Shown piece after piece: positions 19,392 to 28,395 of a stretch of 64,000 nucleotides of DNA. A program made the translations under genes and the position numbers. The stretch comes from Paracoccus methylovorus (GTDB taxonomy: Bacteria > Pseudomonadota > Alphaproteobacteria > Rhodobacterales > Rhodobacteraceae): positions 1,364,001-1,428,000 of the forward strand of contig NZ_CP070368.1 of the NCBI RefSeq assembly GCF_016919705.1, written 5' to 3'. Numbering within the stretch: position 1 is the stretch's first letter; each line of letters starts with the position of its first letter. The notes beneath the pieces were generated by a model. It had not been told where the DNA came from. It saw only the letters and a list, made by a program, of their open reading frames with translations, and ran no database searches.

Positions 19392-19399
19392 TCCGGCAG

Positions 19400-20590
19400 C
19401 TACAGCCGCTCCATCCGCGGCAGAAAGATGGTCAACAGCCCCATCAGCGGCAGATAAGAGCAGATCTGGTAAACGAATTCGATCCCCCTCGCATCCGCGA
19501 TTATTCCCAGCACCGCAGCGGCGATCCCGCCCATGCCGAAGGCGAAGCCGAAAAAGATGCCGGCGATCATTCCGGTCCGCCCCGGCACCAACTCTTGCGC
19601 GAATACCACGATGGCCGGAAAGGCCGAGGCCAGAATGATCCCGATCACCACGGTCAAAAATCCGGTCGCGACCAGTCCCACATGCGGCAGCATCAGCGTG
19701 AACGGCAGGATACCCAGGATCGAGAACCAGATCACCTTCAGTGGCCCCACACGGTCCCCGATCAGCCCGCCCAGCATGACGCCTGCGGCCATGCCGCCCA
19801 GAAACAGGAACAGCATCAGCTGCGCCTGCTGGGTGCCAAGCCCGAATTTCTCGATCAGGAAGAAGGTGTAATAGCTCGAAATGCTCGCCGTATAAATGTT
19901 CTTGGTAAATGTCAGCAGCGCCAGTACCACGATGGCGACCGTGACCCGCCGACGCGAAAACGGCAAGGCCGTTGTCGGCCGCGCACCTGCCGCCTTGCGC
20001 CGCCCCTCGGCCCAATTGCCGATACGCGACAAGACCACCGAACCGACCATGGCCGCGATCGAGAAAATCGCCACCGAGGGCCGGCCCAGCGGCACCACGA
20101 TAAAGGCGGCCAGCAAGGGCCCCAAGGCGGTGCCGAAGTTTCCGCCCAGTTGGAACACCGACTGCGCGGTTCCAAATCGTCCGCCCGAGGCGATTCGCGC
20201 CACGCGCGAGCTTTCGGGATGAAATACCGCCGAACCGATCCCGATCAGCATCGCGCCCGACAACAGCACCCAATACTCATGCGCCAACGCCAGCAGCAGG
20301 ACACCGACAAAGGTCGAGCCCATGCCAAGAGCCAGCGAACGCGGCATCGGATTGCGATCCGTCACCATCCCCACCACCGGTTGCAACAGCGATGCCGTGA
20401 CCTGGAAGGCAAAGGTCATCATGCCGATCTGCCAATAGGACAGCGAGAATTCCTCGCGCAGCAAGGGATAGATCGCGGCCAGCATGGACTGCATGATGTC
20501 ATTGATCATGTGGCACAGGCTGATTGCGATCAGCACCGTCCAGGCCGTGGTGGAAACACCCTGGCCGCGGAACAAGGAAGCTTCCGACAC
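19400..20590 (-). CDS. MFS efflux transporter, fosmidomycin-resistance (Fsr) type
   Basis: Twelve-helix major facilitator of 396 residues. The segments SLCHMINDIMQSMLAAIYPLLREEF and QPVVGMVTDRNPMP, plus SAVFHPESSRVARIASGGRFG, are characteristic of the Fsr group. The start is GTG with AGAGG upstream; translation from a nearby out-of-frame ATG is excluded. Divergent from the GntR-type regulator with a 263-base shared space, so that regulator is a natural candidate to control it. The true substrate is unknown. Confidence 0.92.
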   Translation of the reverse strand: MSEASLFRGQGVSTTAWTVLIAISLCHMINDIMQSMLAAIYPLLREEFSLSYWQIGMMTFAFQVTASLLQPVVGMVTDRNPMPRSLALGMGSTFVGVLLLALAHEYWVLLSGAMLIGIGSAVFHPESSRVARIASGGRFGTAQSVFQLGGNFGTALGPLLAAFIVVPLGRPSVAIFSIAAMVGSVVLSRIGNWAEGRRKAAGARPTTALPFSRRRVTVAIVVLALLTFTKNIYTASISSYYTFFLIEKFGLGTQQAQLMLFLFLGGMAAGVMLGGLIGDRVGPLKVIWFSILGILPFTLMLPHVGLVATGFLTVVIGIILASAFPAIVVFAQELVPGRTGMIAGIFFGFAFGMGGIAAAVLGIIADARGIEFVYQICSYLPLMGLLTIFLPRMERL

Positions 20591-20853
20591 GGCATCACCT
20601 CTTGAGAATCGCCCGATTTCTCCTGCCCGGTCGGCGGAATGTCAACCTGGACAGGCGGAACATGGCCGGTCGCGGCAATTGACCTTGACCCCCGCGGAAA
20701 TTTGCAATCAAAAACTAAACCGATGAGTTTACCGAAGTTCCCCCGGTCAGGCAGTCCTGCCGCTTGCCTTCATCGTCGCCGGGGCGACACAGACCCGTTT
20801 GATCGAACGTATCGAGTTTCGCCGCAACATCGACGCAAAGACATATTTTAGAC

Positions 20854-21603
20854 ATGATTGAACTTCCCCGCCCCTTGGCACAGGCCCTTTCGGTGGAATC
20901 GCAGCAGCGCAGGCGCCGGAACATGACCTGGCAGGCCGTCCAGGAAGAGGTTCTGACCCGCATCCACAACGGCGATTGGCCCGAGGGAGAGTTGATTCCG
21001 ACCGAAGCGGAACTGGCTACCGAGTTCGGCTGCGCCCGCGCGACGGTGAACCGTGCCTTGCAGACTCTGGCGCAAAGCGGCGTGCTGGAACGCCGGCGCA
21101 AGGTCGGCACCCGCGTGGCGCAACATCCCCGGGTGCAGATGGTGCGGTTTCTGTTGCGCCGCGATATCGAGGCCGCAGGCAAGGTCTATGGCTATACGCT
21201 GCTGGACTACAAGGAATGCCCGCCCCCCGCTGATGTTGCGCAATCGATGCTGCTGCGGACCGACGACAGCCTGCTGCGGGTCAAGACCCGGTTCACGGCC
21301 GATGACGCGCCCTATTGCTGCGAGGAACGCTGGATCAACAATTACGCCGCCCCCGGCCTGACGCAGCAGGCATTGGAGCAATTAAGCCCGTGCGAGTGGC
21401 TGCTGGGCCATGTGCCGATCAACCGCGCCAGCATGGCCATCGGCGCGGCGCTGGCCGGCTCGGGGTTCGTGCCCGAAGCGCTGGGTCTGGCGCCGGAAGA
21501 TCCCGTCCTGCTGGTCGAGCGGATCGACTGGCTGAACAACATGCCGGTGTCCCTGACGCGGCGCTATTTCCCACAGCATCACCGCTTCGCCGCGACGATC
21601 TGA
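20854..21603 (+). CDS. GntR-family (HutC/UTRA) transcriptional regulator
   Basis: A 249-residue repressor-type protein. A winged helix-turn-helix occupies about residues 25-95 (ELIPTEAELATEFGCARATVNRALQTLAQSGVLERRRKVGTRV, broken by turns). A UTRA effector-binding domain runs to the end (LLVERIDWLNNMPVSLTRRYFPQHHR). The family usually begins near MTWQAVQEEV, so the real start may be the ATG at 20923; neither start has a strong ribosome site. No hut gene is adjacent. The divergent Fsr-type transporter is the likeliest target. Confidence 0.9.
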   Translation: MIELPRPLAQALSVESQQRRRRNMTWQAVQEEVLTRIHNGDWPEGELIPTEAELATEFGCARATVNRALQTLAQSGVLERRRKVGTRVAQHPRVQMVRFLLRRDIEAAGKVYGYTLLDYKECPPPADVAQSMLLRTDDSLLRVKTRFTADDAPYCCEERWINNYAAPGLTQQALEQLSPCEWLLGHVPINRASMAIGAALAGSGFVPEALGLAPEDPVLLVERIDWLNNMPVSLTRRYFPQHHRFAATI

Positions 21604-21646
21604 GGGCTGCGTTCAAGCCGAGTTGACCGCGTCTTGCTTGCTTTGG

Positions 21647-21672
21647 TCGGCATATTTGGCCAAATGTGCCGA
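21647..21672. promoter_or_regulatory. 26-base near-perfect palindrome upstream of L,D-transpeptidase gene
   Basis: Arms TCGGCATATTTGG (21647-21659) and CCAAATGTGCCGA (21660-21672) match at 12 of 13 positions with no spacer, about 40 bases before the transpeptidase ATG. No T-tract follows, so an operator is more likely than a terminator. Confidence 0.5.
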
Positions 21673-21710
21673 TAACCAGAACACTACAGGCAAACAAACC
21701 GGATCCGAGC

Positions 21711-23183
21711 ATGTTTTTGACCCGATTCCGTACGGGCCTTTCGTCGCGTCTCGCGCTGGCGGCCGCGATCGTTGCGCTTCCGCTTTCGCCCGGCTGGGCA
21801 CAAGCCGCCCCTCCGGCTCAGGGTGCCGGCGTGCAGGCCGCAGCGCCAAAGCCCAAGGCGCTCATCTCGATCACGCCCACCGAAATCGAGACGGCCAGTT
21901 ATGACGGCGGCGATCTGCCTGCAGGACAATCCGCACTGACCGCCAAGGTGCAGATCCTGCTGGACCGCGCAGGCATCTCGCCCGGCGTAGTGGACGGCTG
22001 GCGCGGCGGCATGAGCGAAAGCGCCATCATGGCCTTTCAACGCCGGTCCGGCCTGCCGATGAACGGTCGCATGGATCATGCGGTCTGGGATCTGTTGCAG
22101 GGCTATGCCCCCGCGCCCCTGACCATGGCCTATACCATCACCGAAGAGGACGCGGTCGGGCTGGTGGACAGCATCCCCAAGGACTACGCCGAAAAGGCCG
22201 CCATGACCTCGCAGGGCTATACCAGCGTGCTGGAAAAGCTGGCCGAGCGTTTCCACATGGACGAAAAATTTCTGGCCAAGCTGAACCCCGGCGCCGCCTT
22301 CCAGCCCGGCGAGACCATCCATGCCACCGTCCCTGCCAAGCCGATCCGCGCCACCGTCACCCGCATCATCGTGGACAAGGAAACCCGCCGCGTCGCGGCC
22401 TATGACGCCAAGGGGAATATGGTCGCGGACTATCCGGCGACCGTCGGTTCGTCCGACACCCCCTCGCCGCATGGCAATCACGTCGTGGATGCCGTGGCGC
22501 TGAACCCGACCTATACCTATAACCCGCACCGGAATTTCAAGCAGGGCGAGAACGACAGGGTGCTCATCATCCCGCCGGGGCCGAACGGGCCGGTCGGCAA
22601 TGTCTGGATCGACCTGTCCGAACCGACCTATGGCCTCCACGGAACCGCGACGCCTTCGCAGTTGTTCCTGCACCAGTCGCATGGTTGCGTGCGGTTGACG
22701 AACTGGGACGCTTGGGAGCTGGCGCATATGGTCAAGCCAAAGGTGACGACGGTCGAATTCCTGCCACCCGGAGTGCGCATCGCCGATGTGACCGGCATCT
22801 CGCCCATGGCCGCGGCAACGCAAACGGCGGCGGTCGCGACCATCGCCAGCACACGCCCCCCGGCCCGTGGTGACAGGATGCCGCCGCAAGTGGCCACAGC
22901 CGAGGCGGCACCCGTCATGGCTGGGACCGCACCGGCCGCCGCAGCATCGGCACTGACCAATGCCGCAGCGACGGCAACCGCGACGACTGTGGTGACGACG
23001 CCCGAACCGTTGGTCGTTACCCCGGCCGTTTCCACCTCGTCCGAGCCGTTGGTGCCTGACACCCCGCTGCCTCTGGCAGAGGATGAAGAGCCGGAATACC
23101 CCTCTGACGTGGGACTTCCCGAAAGCTTGCCGGGACAGGAACCGGGCAGCGTGACGCTTTATCCCAACGCCGGGCAACCCTGA
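21711..23183 (+). CDS. L,D-transpeptidase (YkuD) with peptidoglycan-binding domain
   Basis: Periplasmic enzyme of 490 residues forming or exchanging peptide cross-links. A signal peptide ends near WAQA (about residue 29). A peptidoglycan-binding helical domain follows (VQILLDRAGISPGVVDGWRGG, then AFQRRSGLPMNG). A LysM-like stretch (LEKLAERFHMDEKFLAKLNPG) precedes the YkuD domain with HGT and SHGCVRL, catalytic C about 326. The last 110 residues are a low-complexity Ala/Thr/Pro tail. The chosen ATG is the first sensible signal-peptide start. The extensin-like gene begins one base after its stop. Confidence 0.93.
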   Translation: MFLTRFRTGLSSRLALAAAIVALPLSPGWAQAAPPAQGAGVQAAAPKPKALISITPTEIETASYDGGDLPAGQSALTAKVQILLDRAGISPGVVDGWRGGMSESAIMAFQRRSGLPMNGRMDHAVWDLLQGYAPAPLTMAYTITEEDAVGLVDSIPKDYAEKAAMTSQGYTSVLEKLAERFHMDEKFLAKLNPGAAFQPGETIHATVPAKPIRATVTRIIVDKETRRVAAYDAKGNMVADYPATVGSSDTPSPHGNHVVDAVALNPTYTYNPHRNFKQGENDRVLIIPPGPNGPVGNVWIDLSEPTYGLHGTATPSQLFLHQSHGCVRLTNWDAWELAHMVKPKVTTVEFLPPGVRIADVTGISPMAAATQTAAVATIASTRPPARGDRMPPQVATAEAAPVMAGTAPAAAASALTNAAATATATTVVTTPEPLVVTPAVSTSSEPLVPDTPLPLAEDEEPEYPSDVGLPESLPGQEPGSVTLYPNAGQP

Positions 23184-23184
23184 G

Positions 23185-24018
23185 ATGCGCGCATTGGCGC
23201 TGGTCCTGATCGCGGGGCTGATGGTTCTGCCGGGGCAGACACCGGCCCAGGACGCGCCCGCGCCGCGTCCCGACCACCCCAACGACGAACGCCCGGCGCC
23301 GCGCCCGGAGGACAAGGCCGCAACCGAGATCACCCCGGCCAAGCCCGACGCCGCAAGCGAACCCGCATCGGAATCGGCAGAAAACCCAGACGATGCGCCT
23401 TTGCCCGAGGTTCCCGTCCCTTCCGGTCCCCCGGTTCACACGACCCTGCGAGAAAGCGATTTCGACTATTCCGCCTGCCTGCTGGAACTGACGTTGCTGG
23501 GGGCCGATTACAGCGAGACCCCGTCCATTCTGGATGCCGAACAGCGTGATTGCGGCATCGACCGCCCGATCCTGCTGCACCAACCCCTGCCCGGCATCGA
23601 GATCGCGGGCGACGCGCCGATGCGCTGCGACACCGCACGCCACCTTGCGCATTGGCTGCGCGATTTCATCCGCCCCGCCGCCGCGCTTTTGCCGGGGCAG
23701 CCCCGGCTGGTCGCGCTGGAGCCGGGCTCGACCTATCAATGTCGGGCAACCGTCGGAGACAAGAGCGAGACTCTGTCGGAACACGCTTTCGGCAATGCTT
23801 TCGATATCGCCGCCGTCCACTTCGATGACGGCACCCGGCTTTCGGTCGAGCCGCGCCAGGACAGCGGCGACCTGCAAGAGTCCTTTCAGCGTGCGGCGCG
23901 CGGCACCGCCTGCCTGCATTTCACCACGGTTCTTGGCCCCGGCACCAATGCGGCACATGAGGACCACTTGCATCTGGACATCAAGGCACGTCGCGGCGGC
24001 TTTCGGCTGTGCCAATAG
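23185..24018 (+). CDS. Extensin-like domain protein, exported
   Basis: 277 residues with a signal peptide (LALVLIAGLMVLPGQTPAQ) and a proline-rich spacer. The C-terminal extensin-like domain has CGIDRPILLHQPLPG, the SEHAFGNAFDI motif and an HEDHLHLDI motif. The His/Asp spacing resembles D-Ala-D-Ala carboxypeptidase-like metallopeptidases, so peptidoglycan hydrolysis is a reasonable inference. Four or more cysteines (CLLELT, CGID, MRCDT, YQCRAT, TACLHF) suggest disulfides. It directly follows the transpeptidase gene, a sensible cell-wall pair. Confidence 0.88.
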   Translation: MRALALVLIAGLMVLPGQTPAQDAPAPRPDHPNDERPAPRPEDKAATEITPAKPDAASEPASESAENPDDAPLPEVPVPSGPPVHTTLRESDFDYSACLLELTLLGADYSETPSILDAEQRDCGIDRPILLHQPLPGIEIAGDAPMRCDTARHLAHWLRDFIRPAAALLPGQPRLVALEPGSTYQCRATVGDKSETLSEHAFGNAFDIAAVHFDDGTRLSVEPRQDSGDLQESFQRAARGTACLHFTTVLGPGTNAAHEDHLHLDIKARRGGFRLCQ

Positions 24019-24021
24019 GGT

Positions 24022-24753
24022 TCAACGCCGAACCCTGCCCAAATCCAGATATTCCGGATCGAACCGAGCCAGCCGCGCCAGCCTTTGCCAGTCAAGGATC
24101 TCGACCTCGCTGCCGGTCCAGCGGATCAGCCCATCCGCGCGCAGGTCGCGCACGGCGCGATTCACATGGATGGGGGTATAGCCAAGGATATCGGCCAGCT
24201 CTTTTTGCAGCAGCGGCAGGGTAAAGCGATGGTCCTGCGCAGCACCCACGCTGGAAAGCCGGGTGTAGAGTTCGCACAGAAGGTGGGCCAGATGCCCGCT
24301 GGAACGCAAAGTGGCAGCCGCCACCAGCCATTGCCGATGAATTGCCGCATCGATGACCGTGGACATCCATAAAAGCCGGGTCAGATGCGGGAAATCATAC
24401 GTAACCTGCCGCAGATCATCGTGATCGACGAACTCCACCTCGGATACACCCACCGAGATCACGTCATGCTCCAGCCCGGCCAGCACGAAACCGTGCAGAT
24501 CGACGAAATCCCCCGGCACATGCAGGGCAGTGATGACACGTTCACCCGGACGGTCGCACAGCTCATGCTGCCGCGCAGCCATACCGCGTAGCATCAGGCA
24601 ACTGCGCGTGGCCAAACGCCCCCGGGGAACGATCACCTCGCCAGGGCGAAAGCAGACATGCGTGCTGGGCAGCGCGCGCAGGCCTGCAATATCGGTTTCG
24701 GTAAGCACATCTCTTCGTTGCAGGTAACGGACAAAATATTCGGTAATGGCCAT
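24022..24753 (-). CDS. Crp/Fnr-family transcriptional regulator
   Basis: A 243-residue regulator with an N-terminal cyclic-nucleotide-type beta-roll (PGEVIVPRGRLATRSCLMLRG, HVPGDFVDLHGFVL). The C-terminal winged HTH reads FTLPLLQKELADILGYTPIHVNRAVRDL. The N-terminus has no cysteine cluster of the FNR/FnrL kind, so an oxygen-sensing [4Fe-4S] form is unlikely. A GAGGAG site precedes the ATG. It is convergent with the extensin-like gene. The effector is unknown. Confidence 0.9.
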   Translation of the reverse strand: MAITEYFVRYLQRRDVLTETDIAGLRALPSTHVCFRPGEVIVPRGRLATRSCLMLRGMAARQHELCDRPGERVITALHVPGDFVDLHGFVLAGLEHDVISVGVSEVEFVDHDDLRQVTYDFPHLTRLLWMSTVIDAAIHRQWLVAAATLRSSGHLAHLLCELYTRLSSVGAAQDHRFTLPLLQKELADILGYTPIHVNRAVRDLRADGLIRWTGSEVEILDWQRLARLARFDPEYLDLGRVRR

Positions 24754-24877
24754 GATGCTCCTCGGCTCGCCTGCAGAAGATGCGGGCGCGCCGTCTGCCG
24801 TGCAATCGCCCCGAAACGCCAGTTAACATTCATCAATCATGCCATAACCCCGTCGTATTCATAGGCTTCTTTGGCGC

Positions 24878-26203
24878 TTAGCCCGGTTTTGGGGGCGGAA
24901 CCCCCAAAGCCTCGGCCAAATACGCGTAGCTTTGCCGCGCATCCGGGCTTTGCCGGGTAAAGAACCCGTCCAGGGCCGGATAAAGCCGCACCGCTTCGTC
25001 CACACGAGGGTCCGTGCCTTGCGCATACAGCCCGGCTCGGATCATCAGTTCGGATTCTGCATAGGTCCCCAGCAGCCCGCGCGCCCGCGCGATCAGCGCG
25101 TTCTCGGCCTCGCTCGCCGCCTGCGGCAATGAACGCGAAACCGAGCGCAATACGTCCACCGCCGGGAACCTTCCCCGCTCGGCAATGGCGCGGTCCAGAA
25201 CGACATGGCCATCCAGCACGCCCCGCAAAATATCGGCCACCGGTTCTTCCATATCCGAACCGGCCACCAGCACGCTGAAGATCGCGGTGATATCGCCCGC
25301 CCCTTCGGGTCCGGGTCCTGATCGTTCGGCCAGCGACATGATCAGATGCGAGGTCGAGGGCGGAAAGCCACGATAACTGGGGTTTTCTCCCGCCGCCAGC
25401 GCGATTTCCCGATGCGCTTCGGCAAAGCGGGTGATCGAATCGGCCAGAAACAGAACCTGCCGCCCCTGATCGCGGAAATGCTCGGCCACCGTCATCGCTG
25501 CCCAGGCGCAGCGCCGGCGCATCAGCGGCGACTGGTCCGAAGTGGCCGCCACCACGACCGAGCGCGCCATACCCTCCTCGCCCAGCGTTTCCTCGACGAA
25601 TTCGCGCAGTTCGCGCCCACGTTCGCCCACCAGCGCGATCACGACCACATCGGCCGAAACCCCCTTGGCCAGCATCGAAAGCAGCGTGGACTTGCCGACG
25701 CCCGAGCCCGCGAACAGCCCCAACCGCTGGCCGCGCACCAAAGGCAAAAGCGTGTCGAACACCGCAAGCCCGGTATCAAGCCGCCCGCCCAGCCGGTTGC
25801 GCAAGGCGGCGGGCGGCGGCGGCGGACGAAAGCCCCTCTCCTCGCCCCCGGCGACCAGAGGGCGACCGTCGAGCGGCCTGCCGAATGGATCGATGATGCG
25901 CCCGATCCAGGAATCGGCCGGTGCCAGCCAAGGCGCAAAAACCAACTCAACCCGAGTGCCGATCGACAGCCCCTCCATCGGCCCTTCGGGCAGGATCGCT
26001 GCCTGATCGGAATGCAGCGCGACGATCTCACCACTCAAATCCTTGCCGTAATCCATTGAAAAAACAACGCGATCACCCAAGGATGCATAGGCATTCAATC
26101 CACCCGCCTGGATCAGACCCGCCTGGATCGCACTGACTTGACCGAAATAGCGGGTCATGCGGACCCGACGCATCCGCGCAGCGATAGAGTGCATTTTATC
26201 CAT
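24878..26203 (-). CDS. fliI: Flagellar export ATPase
   Basis: Cytosolic ATPase of the flagellar type III export apparatus; 441 residues. The Walker A motif GSGVGKS is at 166-172, with the F1-like ALVGERGRELREFV and Walker B VLFLADSITRFAEA. The preceding DPFGRPLDG is typical of FliI. The start follows GAGG at good spacing; MTRYFGQ, 15 codons later, is an alternative. Divergent from flgB by 99 bases. The usual partners fliH and fliJ are not adjacent. The 3' end is GC-rich with a short internal hairpin. Confidence 0.95.
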   Translation of the reverse strand: MDKMHSIAARMRRVRMTRYFGQVSAIQAGLIQAGGLNAYASLGDRVVFSMDYGKDLSGEIVALHSDQAAILPEGPMEGLSIGTRVELVFAPWLAPADSWIGRIIDPFGRPLDGRPLVAGGEERGFRPPPPPAALRNRLGGRLDTGLAVFDTLLPLVRGQRLGLFAGSGVGKSTLLSMLAKGVSADVVVIALVGERGRELREFVEETLGEEGMARSVVVAATSDQSPLMRRRCAWAAMTVAEHFRDQGRQVLFLADSITRFAEAHREIALAAGENPSYRGFPPSTSHLIMSLAERSGPGPEGAGDITAIFSVLVAGSDMEEPVADILRGVLDGHVVLDRAIAERGRFPAVDVLRSVSRSLPQAASEAENALIARARGLLGTYAESELMIRAGLYAQGTDPRVDEAVRLYPALDGFFTRQSPDARQSYAYLAEALGVPPPKPG

Positions 26204-26302
26204 TCCGACCTCGTCTTTTCCCGCGGCATCGCTCGCCTCGAAAGGGTTTCTAAACCTATTGAGGTTAAGACCGGGTTTATCGGAACCTGAGGGGACACCT
26301 TG

Positions 26303-26692
26303 ATGTTTGACCAGATCGGTACATTGCGAATGGCCAGTTCGCTGACCGCCCACGCGGCCGAGCGGCAAAAATTGATTGCACGGAACGTCGCCAACGCCGA
26401 CACGCCTGGCTTCCGCTCGCGTGATCTGGCGAGCTTTGCCGAAACCTATCAAAATCAAGTCGCCACGGGCATGCGTGCTACTCGCCCCGGTCACCTGACG
26501 GGCGCCGGATGGGGTAGCGACACCGCCCGCATCAAAGACGCGGGGGGCGAGCCAGCCCCCAACGGCAATACCGTTTCATTAGAAGAGGAAGTGTTTCGCA
26601 GCGCGGCAGCCAAGCGACAGTTCGATCTGTCGCTGGCAGTAACCAAGTCCTCGCTGTCGCTGGTCCGCGCCAGCATCGGGCGCGGCAGGTAA
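26303..26692 (+). CDS. flgB: Flagellar proximal rod protein
   Basis: A 129-residue rod subunit at the base of the flagellar axial structure. The N-terminal MASSLTAHAAERQKLIARNVANADTPGF (broken by a turn) is the rod-protein signature, and the C-terminal LSLAVTKSSLSLVRASIGRGR is the usual coiled helix. GAGGGG lies 8 bases from the ATG. It heads the run flgB-flgC-fliE-fliQ-flgF-flgG-flgA-flgH-fliL. Confidence 0.94.
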   Translation: MFDQIGTLRMASSLTAHAAERQKLIARNVANADTPGFRSRDLASFAETYQNQVATGMRATRPGHLTGAGWGSDTARIKDAGGEPAPNGNTVSLEEEVFRSAAAKRQFDLSLAVTKSSLSLVRASIGRGR

Positions 26693-26703
26693 AGGGATCG
26701 AAC

Positions 26704-27096
26704 ATGACCGAGACACTTTCCGCAACCGATCTTGCCGTTTCCGGGATGAAGGCACAGGCCGTGCGCCTGCGCCACATTTCGGAAAACATCGCCAACGCAG
26801 ATACGCCCGGCTATCGCCGCAAGCTCGTGGCCTTCCGTGAACAGGTGGATTTCGGACGCCCCAACGGTGCCGTGACTGCAGGACCGACCCGTCTGGATCG
26901 ACGCGAACTGCCGCTCATCTTCGACCCGGCCCATCCGATGGCTGATGTCGAGGGATATTATTCGGGTTCCAACGTGGACCTGATCATCGAAATCGCCGAC
27001 GCGAAAGAGGCCAGCCGCAGCTACGAAGCCAATTTGCGCGTCTTTGAACAATCTCGCCAGATGGGCAGTTCGCTGCTGGATCTGATCCGCCGCTAA
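26704..27096 (+). CDS. flgC: Flagellar proximal rod protein
   Basis: A 130-residue rod protein with the conserved HISENIANADTPGYRRKL segment, the central YYSGSNVDLIIEIADAKEASR, and the C-terminal FEQSRQMGSSLLDLIRR helix. Eleven bases separate it from flgB. Standard length and order. Confidence 0.94.
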   Translation: MTETLSATDLAVSGMKAQAVRLRHISENIANADTPGYRRKLVAFREQVDFGRPNGAVTAGPTRLDRRELPLIFDPAHPMADVEGYYSGSNVDLIIEIADAKEASRSYEANLRVFEQSRQMGSSLLDLIRR

Positions 27097-27108
27097 AGAG
27101 GAAACACC

Positions 27109-27387
27109 ATGATTTCTCCGACATCTGCCGCAGCCGCCTATGGGCGCGCACGCCCTGAGATCTCGCCTGCCGACACCCTGCCGCAGGGTGTAACCAACGC
27201 CGCTACGGATTTCGCCCGGGCGTTGGAGCAGGTCGATCTGACCGCGACCGGCGCCATGGCCGGAATGACTGATACGCATGATCTGGTCCACAGCATTGCG
27301 CAGGCCGAGATTGCGCTCGAAACCGTGGTCGCAGTTCGCGACAAGGTGGTCGAGGCCTATCAGGAAATCCTTCGTATGCCGGTCTAA
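27109..27387 (+). CDS. fliE: Flagellar hook-basal body complex protein
   Basis: A 92-residue adaptor linking the MS ring to the rod. The C-terminal half with THDLVHSIAQAEIALETVVAVRDKVVEAYQEILRMPV (a turn in the middle) is the FliE core. AAGAGG precedes the ATG. Lies directly between flgC and fliQ, as in many alphaproteobacteria. Confidence 0.93.
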   Translation: MISPTSAAAAYGRARPEISPADTLPQGVTNAATDFARALEQVDLTATGAMAGMTDTHDLVHSIAQAEIALETVVAVRDKVVEAYQEILRMPV

Positions 27388-27397
27388 GGACAAGACG

Positions 27398-27664
27398 ATG
27401 GATGAGAACCTGATCTTCGACCTAACACGGCAGGCACTTTGGATCGCGGTGCGCATGGCAGCCCCCTTGCTGATCGTGGCATTGGTGACCGGTGTAGCGA
27501 TCGGCCTGGTTCAGGCGCTGACTTCAGTGCAGGAAATGACGCTGACCTTCGTCCCAAAAATCGGCCTGATGCTGGTCGTATTCTGGGTCAGCATGAGCTT
27601 CATGACCGCGACACTGACCAGCTTCTTCACCGATCAGATCCTGCCACAAATTGCGGGGTCATAA
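27398..27664 (+). CDS. fliQ: Flagellar export apparatus membrane protein
   Basis: An 88-residue export-gate subunit with two membrane helices (ALWIAVRMAAPLLIVALVTGV and GLMLVVFWVSMSFMTATLT) and the family's VQALTSVQEMTLTFVPKI loop. The ATG was chosen at the family start. FliP and FliR, its partners in the export gate, are not in this window. Confidence 0.94.
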   Translation: MDENLIFDLTRQALWIAVRMAAPLLIVALVTGVAIGLVQALTSVQEMTLTFVPKIGLMLVVFWVSMSFMTATLTSFFTDQILPQIAGS

Positions 27665-27667
27665 GCC

Positions 27668-28384
27668 ATGGATAATGCAATTTATGCCGCTTTGACCCGA
27701 CAATCGGGCCTGATGCGAGAAATGCGCGTCGTCGCCAATAATATCGCCAACGCCAATACCACTGGCTTCCGGCGAGAGGGCGTGGTGTTCTCGGAGTATA
27801 TGGTCCCGCTCGACGGACGCGGCGAAACGCTTGCCATGGCCAATGGCCGCGGCCGCAGGATCGATCTTGGGCCCGGCGGCATGACCCAGACCAACGGCCA
27901 GTATGACCTCGCGATTGACGGCGAGGGATTCTTGATGGTTCAGACGCCGCAGGGCAGTCGCCTGACCCGCGCCGGCGCCTTTATGACCAACGCCGAAGGC
28001 GAGTTGGTCAACCCCGACGGCTATCAACTGCTTGATGACGGGCAGGCGCCGATCATCATCCCGGCCGGGGTGGGCAATGTTGGGATTGGCACGGATGGTA
28101 CGATTTCCGCCGACGACAACCCCGTCGGGCGTATCGGCGTTTTTACCAGCCCCGATCCCGCAAACTTGCAACACGAGGCCGGCACACTTTTTGATCCCGG
28201 CGGCGCTGTTGAACCCATTGAAGAGGCGGTACTGCGCCAAGGTTTCCTTGAGGATTCAAACGTCGACCCGGTGCTGGAGATTGCGCGTATGATCGAAGTT
28301 CAGCGCGCATATCAGCTGGGCCAAAGTTTTCTTGACCAAGAAGACCAGCGCATTCGCCAGACCATCACCTCACTGACCCGGTGA
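27668..28384 (+). CDS. flgF: Flagellar basal-body rod protein
   Basis: A 238-residue rod protein. It has the N-terminal MRVVANNIANANTTGFRR signature and the middle YDLAIDGEGFLMVQTPQG. The C-terminal EIARMIEVQRAYQLGQSFLDQEDQRIRQTI segment (a turn in the middle) is typical of rod/hook proteins. Starts 3 bases after fliQ. Order relative to flgG supports FlgF. Confidence 0.93.
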   Translation: MDNAIYAALTRQSGLMREMRVVANNIANANTTGFRREGVVFSEYMVPLDGRGETLAMANGRGRRIDLGPGGMTQTNGQYDLAIDGEGFLMVQTPQGSRLTRAGAFMTNAEGELVNPDGYQLLDDGQAPIIIPAGVGNVGIGTDGTISADDNPVGRIGVFTSPDPANLQHEAGTLFDPGGAVEPIEEAVLRQGFLEDSNVDPVLEIARMIEVQRAYQLGQSFLDQEDQRIRQTITSLTR

Positions 28385-28395
28385 AAGGATAAATC

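Noticed and set aside
18950..20605. Open frame of about 550 codons antisense to the Fsr-type pump
   Set aside because: The product is Arg/Gln/His-rich, a sign of a shadow frame of a membrane protein gene.
21684..23342. Open frame of about 550 codons antisense to the L,D-transpeptidase
   Set aside because: The transpeptidase has clear SHGCVRL and signal peptide; the antisense product is Gly/Arg/His-rich shadow.
24022..24753. Naming the Crp/Fnr-type gene fnrL
   Set aside because: No N-terminal cysteine cluster for an iron-sulfur centre is present.
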